A stretch of DNA of 8,195 nucleotides from Methanomassiliicoccus sp. UBA386 (GTDB lineage Archaea; Thermoplasmatota; Thermoplasmata; Methanomassiliicoccales; Methanomassiliicoccaceae). A program made the position numbers and the translations under genes. Shown here one piece after another: positions 5,318-8,195 of the stretch. The notes beneath the pieces were generated by a model. That model ran no database searches. It had not been told where the DNA came from and saw only the letters and a program-made list of their open reading frames with translations. Each line of letters begins with the position of its first letter. Positions within the stretch are counted from its first letter, which is position 1. The DNA lies in assembly GCA_002498285.1 (NCBI GenBank), contig DAGU01000089.1:27290-35484 (forward strand), in the 5' to 3' direction.

Positions 5318-6649
5318 ATGGATGCCAAGGAAGTTCAGAGACTCATCGAGGACAGGCGGTTAGACGAGCTGAGGGCCCGCTTGGCGTCGATCGACGGCCG
5401 CGCCCTGCGAGACGTAATGGACGCCCTGGGCCCCGTGGACAGGGTCATCGCCTTCCGCCTCCTGGACAAGGACCGGGCCATCGACCTGTTCGACGGCCTG
5501 GACGTGGACCGGCAAGCGTCCCTGGTCTCCTCGATGGAGGATCCCGAGGTCATCGGCCTCATCGAGCCCCTGGACCCCGATGACCGCGCCCGGCTGTTCG
5601 AGGAGCTCCCAGCCAAAGTCACCAAGCGCCTCCTCGCCAGCATGAGCCCCCAGGCCAGGGACTCGGTCAACCTCCTGTTCGGTTATCCGGAAGGGAGCGC
5701 GGGGCGTGTGATGAGCCCCCGGTACATGGCCGTGCGAGGGGACCGGACCGTGAACGAGGTCCTCTCCGGCCTTCACAGGTCCTCCCTGCGCCCGGACGAG
5801 ATGGAGAGCATCTTCGTGATCGACCAGGAGAGGCATTATCTGGGCTACGTTCGGCTGGGGCAGCTGATCAAGGCGAAGCCCGAGACGGCCGTGACGGAGC
5901 TCACTCGGGGACGGGACGTCTTCGCCCGTACGTTCGACCCCCGGGCGGAGGCCATCGACCTCATCATGGAGCAGGACATCCCCGTCATCGCAGTGGTGGA
6001 CAACGAGGGCCGCCTGGTGGGCGCGATAACCTTCGACGACGCCCTGGACATGGTGGAGGAGGACACCACCGCCGAGTTCCACAGGTCGGCATTCGTCAGC
6101 ACCGTCCGGACCAACATCAAGGATGCCAGCATCAAGATGCTCTATCGCGCCCGCCTGCCCTGGCTGCTATTGCTGGTGTTCGTGAACATATTCTCCGGGG
6201 CGGGCATCGCCATGTATGAGGAGACCATCGCCGCGGCGATCGCCCTGGTGTTCTTCCTCCCCCTCCTCATAGACACCGGAGGCAACGCGGGCACACAGTC
6301 CTCCACGTTGGTCATCAGGGCCATGGCCACGGGGGACGTGGGGGCCAAGGACTGGCTCCGCATGTTCGGACGCGAGGCGCTCATCGCCTTCCTCCTGGGG
6401 CTCACCCTGGCCTTTGCGGTGTCGCTCCTGGGATGGGCGCGCGGCGGCCTGGACATCGCCCTCGTCGTCTCGTCGACCATGGTGATAGTGGTCGTGGTGG
6501 GCTCCCTCATAGGGATGTCCCTCCCCTTCCTGATGGCCCGCCTGAAGATCGACCCGGCCACCGCCAGCGCCCCCCTGGTCACCTCGATCGCTGACATCAG
6601 CGGGGTCTTCATCTACTTCGCCATGGCCACCTGGATAATGGGGCTATGA
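5318..6649 (+). CDS. mgtE: Mg2+ transporter MgtE
   Basis: MgtE is a gated Mg2+ channel of the cell membrane, working as a dimer and closed when its cytosolic domains bind Mg2+. The 443-residue protein has the full family layout. A helical, acidic N domain covers about 1-130. Two CBS domains follow, about 132-190 (beginning VMSPRYMAV) and 195-250 (containing IPVIAVVDNEGRLVGAITFDD). Next come a plug helix about 252-277 and five membrane segments from about 280 to the end. The pore region carries PLLIDTGGNAGTQSSTLVIR (315-334). PLVTSIADISG (419-429) contains Asp426, which by distance from the C-terminus corresponds to the selectivity residue Asp432 of the Thermus MgtE. The start is supported by GGGAGAG at 5307-5313 and an upstream TATA-like box. 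It is divergent from the SDR gene and convergent with the M29 aminopeptidase, with no co-transcribed partner. Only the identity of the regulating signal is unknown. Confidence 0.96.
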   Translation: MDAKEVQRLIEDRRLDELRARLASIDGRALRDVMDALGPVDRVIAFRLLDKDRAIDLFDGLDVDRQASLVSSMEDPEVIGLIEPLDPDDRARLFEELPAKVTKRLLASMSPQARDSVNLLFGYPEGSAGRVMSPRYMAVRGDRTVNEVLSGLHRSSLRPDEMESIFVIDQERHYLGYVRLGQLIKAKPETAVTELTRGRDVFARTFDPRAEAIDLIMEQDIPVIAVVDNEGRLVGAITFDDALDMVEEDTTAEFHRSAFVSTVRTNIKDASIKMLYRARLPWLLLLVFVNIFSGAGIAMYEETIAAAIALVFFLPLLIDTGGNAGTQSSTLVIRAMATGDVGAKDWLRMFGREALIAFLLGLTLAFAVSLLGWARGGLDIALVVSSTMVIVVVVGSLIGMSLPFLMARLKIDPATASAPLVTSIADISGVFIYFAMATWIMGL

Positions 6650-6654
6650 TGCCC

Positions 6655-6668
6655 CTGTCGCCCGACAG
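6655..6668. terminator. Short hairpin just after mgtE
   Basis: CTGTC (6655-6659) and GACAG (6664-6668) can form a five-base-pair stem with a GCCC loop, six bases after the mgtE stop. No T-run follows, so an intrinsic terminator of bacterial type is not supported. It may mark or protect the mgtE 3' end. Confidence 0.3.
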
Positions 6669-6670
6669 AA

Positions 6671-6728
6671 CGGCGATGGCCTAGCGGCGTCCGCGGACGT
6701 TCGCGACCGTGTCCCGACGCCATCGCCG
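6671..6728. repeat. Large stem-loop between convergent genes
   Basis: CGGCGATGGC (6671-6680) and GCCATCGCCG (6719-6728) are perfect ten-base inverted repeats enclosing 38 bases. The enclosed part holds the 12-base perfect palindrome CGTCCGCGGACG (6688-6699). It fills the 119-base gap between the mgtE stop and the M29 aminopeptidase stop. A symmetrical structure in such a place could end or stabilise both convergent transcripts. No coding frame is needed to explain it. Confidence 0.55.
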
Positions 6729-6768
6729 GGCATCCGTCGTCGGGCGCAGCGGTGAGGCCCGGGGCGGC

Positions 6769-7887
6769 TCAGTCGGCGAGGTTCTCCGGGTTGAGCGGCT
6801 CCAGCTCCGGGACCACGAAGCGGCCGTCCTTGCGGACCAGCACGTCATCGAAATAGATCTCCCCGCCGCCCCACTCCGTGCTCTGGATGAGCACCATGTC
6901 CCAGTGCACCGTGGACCGGTTGCCGTTGAAGGCGGTGTCGTACGACGATCCAGGGGTGAAGTGTATGGAGCCGGCGATCTTCTCGTCGAACAGGCGGTCC
7001 AGCATGGGCCTGGTGATATGAGGGTTCACCCCGATGGCGAACTCCCCGACGTAGCGCGCTCCCTCGTCGGTGTCGAGGATGTGGTTGAGCGCCTCGGTGT
7101 CCGATGCGGTGGCATTGACGATCTTTCCGTCGCGGAAGGTCAGCTCAACGTTGTCGAACACCTTGCCGTCGTAGATGGTGCGGGCGTTGTAGCGTATCAC
7201 TCCGTTGACAGAGTCGCGCACCGGGGCGGTGTACACCTCCCCGTCGGGCAGGTTCATATCGCCGGCGCACTTGATGGCCGGGATGCCCTTGATAGAGAAC
7301 GACAGATCCGTCCCCGGCCCCACCAGGCGGACGCGGTCGGTCCGCTCCATCAGCGCGACCAGGCGGTCCATGGCCGTCGACATCTTCCCGTAGTCGAGCG
7401 TGCAGGTCTTGAAGTACAGCTCCTCGAAGCCGTCGCTGGACATCTCGGCCTGCTGGGCCATGGAGCGCGTCGGCCATCGTAGCTTGACCCAGCGGGTCTT
7501 CGGCACTCTCCACTCGCTGTGCACCGGTCCCCACCAGTGCTTGGTGTACAGGGCCATCCTGTCCGCCGGCACGTCGGAGGTCTCGGTCACATTGTCGAAG
7601 CCTTCAATGCAGATGTAGGCCTGGGCGCTCTTGATCTTGTGCAGCTCGATCTCGCCGATCAGGCGCATGGAGTCTTCGCTGGCCTCCATGAAGAACTTCC
7701 TCATCACTCTCCACGACTTCTGGGACACCAGGGGCACGCCGCCGGCAGCGTACACCTTCTCAAGCAGCGCCTCCATCATCTCGTCGGGGGTGTCGAACGT
7801 CTCGATGTAGATGACCTCCCCCTTCTGCAGCTTGATGGATTGGTTGATCAATACGTCTGCCAGCTGGGTCATTCTTGGATCGCGCAT
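6769..7887 (-). CDS. Family M29 metallo-aminopeptidase
   Basis: This cytosolic enzyme removes N-terminal residues from peptides using two divalent metal ions (family M29, relatives AmpS, PepS and aminopeptidase T). From the ATG at 7885-7887 it has 372 residues. The N-terminal half carries GEVIYIETFD (23-32) and the family segment WVKLRWPTRSMAQQAEMS (133-150). The C-terminal metal site shows Glu217 in NLPDGEVYTAP, Glu282 in GEFAIG, His309 in GSIHFTPG, and His328 and Asp330 in STVHWD. These match the ligand order of aminopeptidase T, though His309 to His328 is about 12 residues shorter than I recall for that enzyme. The frame stays open to 8163, but the extra 92 residues are serine- and proline-rich without family character and overlap the divergent methyltransferase gene, so I reject them. 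A TTTATA box near 7911-7921 fits a leaderless start at 7887. It is convergent with mgtE. Confidence 0.93.
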   Translation of the reverse strand: MRDPRMTQLADVLINQSIKLQKGEVIYIETFDTPDEMMEALLEKVYAAGGVPLVSQKSWRVMRKFFMEASEDSMRLIGEIELHKIKSAQAYICIEGFDNVTETSDVPADRMALYTKHWWGPVHSEWRVPKTRWVKLRWPTRSMAQQAEMSSDGFEELYFKTCTLDYGKMSTAMDRLVALMERTDRVRLVGPGTDLSFSIKGIPAIKCAGDMNLPDGEVYTAPVRDSVNGVIRYNARTIYDGKVFDNVELTFRDGKIVNATASDTEALNHILDTDEGARYVGEFAIGVNPHITRPMLDRLFDEKIAGSIHFTPGSSYDTAFNGNRSTVHWDMVLIQSTEWGGGEIYFDDVLVRKDGRFVVPELEPLNPENLAD

Positions 7888-7910
7888 GCCCCCCTTCAGC
7901 GCTATATGGT

Positions 7911-7921
7911 CTATAAAAAAA
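7911..7921. promoter_or_regulatory. AT-rich divergent promoter (M29 gene and methyltransferase gene)
   Basis: CTATAAAAAAA on the plus strand is a good TATA box. It predicts transcription start near 7938-7942 for the rightward methyltransferase gene. Read on the minus strand, TTTATAG is centred about 27 bases before the ATG at 7887 of the M29 gene. A further TATAT at 7903-7907 lies too close to 7887 to serve the leftward gene. One tract may therefore serve both directions. Confidence 0.5.
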
Positions 7922-7966
7922 TCGTCCACCGAAACGGTGAACAGCTCGGCAGCGATAGGGACATGC

Positions 7967-8195
7967 ATGAACGCTCCCGGAGCGACCGGCGAGGGGCAGC
8001 TGAAGAGGCAGTCGGACTGGCTGGCCGAGCACTGGCGGTGGCTTCTCGACACGAAGGTGCTCCCGTCCCTGCCGCCTCGTCCGTCGGCGCTGGACGTGGG
8101 CAGCGGCCCCGGCATCGCCGCCGCCTTGCTGTCCGATCGGCTGGACGTCACATGCCTCGACATCGATCCCCAGGCGGTCGCCCGATGCCGCCGCC
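7967..8195 (+). CDS. SAM-dependent methyltransferase, N-terminal part (cut by right edge)
   Basis: Only the first 76 codons are in the window. They contain class I methyltransferase motif I, ALDVGSGPG at 41-49, for binding S-adenosylmethionine, and a following CLDIDPQAV (63-71) whose acidic residues normally hold the ribose of the cofactor. The preceding helix (QSDWLAEHWRWLLD, 15-28) is typical of the part before motif I. The substrate cannot be told. The start could be ATG 7967 or the in-frame GTG 7937. The TATA box at 7912-7920 places transcription start near 7938-7942, downstream of the GTG, which favours ATG 7967 with a leader of about 26 bases and a weak AGGG (7957-7960). It diverges from the M29 aminopeptidase gene. 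Confidence 0.85.
   Translation, partial: MNAPGATGEGQLKRQSDWLAEHWRWLLDTKVLPSLPPRPSALDVGSGPGIAAALLSDRLDVTCLDIDPQAVARCRR

Noticed and set aside
5360..6082. Long minus-strand open frame of 240 codons inside mgtE
   Set aside because: It is the antisense shadow of a GC-rich coding region; mgtE has full domain support in the other strand.
6709..7482. Plus-strand 257-codon frame opposite the M29 gene
   Set aside because: Antisense shadow with no start signals or domain; it would also cover the stem-loop arm at 6719-6728.
7888..8163. N-terminal extension of the M29 aminopeptidase by 92 residues
   Set aside because: It overlaps the divergent methyltransferase gene with its clear cofactor motifs, covers the AT-rich promoter tract and lacks family character.

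Overview
The window reads as a stretch of an ordinary, GC-rich (roughly 60-65 % by eye) euryarchaeal chromosome. Archaeal origin is suggested by TATA-like boxes lying 22-33 bases before start codons, several apparently leaderless genes, and an archaeal-type tRNA-Arg. It is also suggested by a protein of the archaeal TIGR00267 branch of the VIT1/CCC1 family. High GC, the gene families and the use of TGA by all eight complete genes fit a Thermoplasmata / Methanomassiliicoccales-like host. That placement is inference, not proof.

Layout from left to right: 1-345 has no gene I can defend, but holds a strong GC-rich hairpin and a short perfect inverted repeat before the first promoter. Then come a VIT1/CCC1-like membrane protein (+), hypE (-, exactly abutting it tail to tail), a DUF1579-like lipocalin-fold protein (-), tRNA-Arg(TCG) (+), and a Na+/Ca2+ exchanger-family antiporter (+). 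These are followed by a small charged hypothetical protein (-), a short-chain dehydrogenase/reductase (-), an MgtE Mg2+ channel (+), and a family M29 aminopeptidase (-). The last feature is the start of a SAM-dependent methyltransferase (+), cut by the right edge.

There is no obvious multi-gene operon: strands alternate and most genes have their own TATA-like box. Three of the nine protein genes handle divalent cations (VIT1/CCC1-like: Fe/Mn; NCX-like: Ca; MgtE: Mg), and HypE builds the Fe(CN)2CO centre of [NiFe] hydrogenases. This makes a loose metal-homeostasis theme rather than a proven system. Several ORFs open far upstream of their likely real starts (SDR, M29 aminopeptidase). I placed those starts by promoter position and by where family homology begins.

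I found no mobile element, CRISPR array, phage gene or clearly new multi-gene system. The points most worth a second look are a large stem-loop between mgtE and the M29 gene, altered ion-site residues in the exchanger, a long open frame directly after the UGA stop of the small protein, and the leaderless gene organisation.
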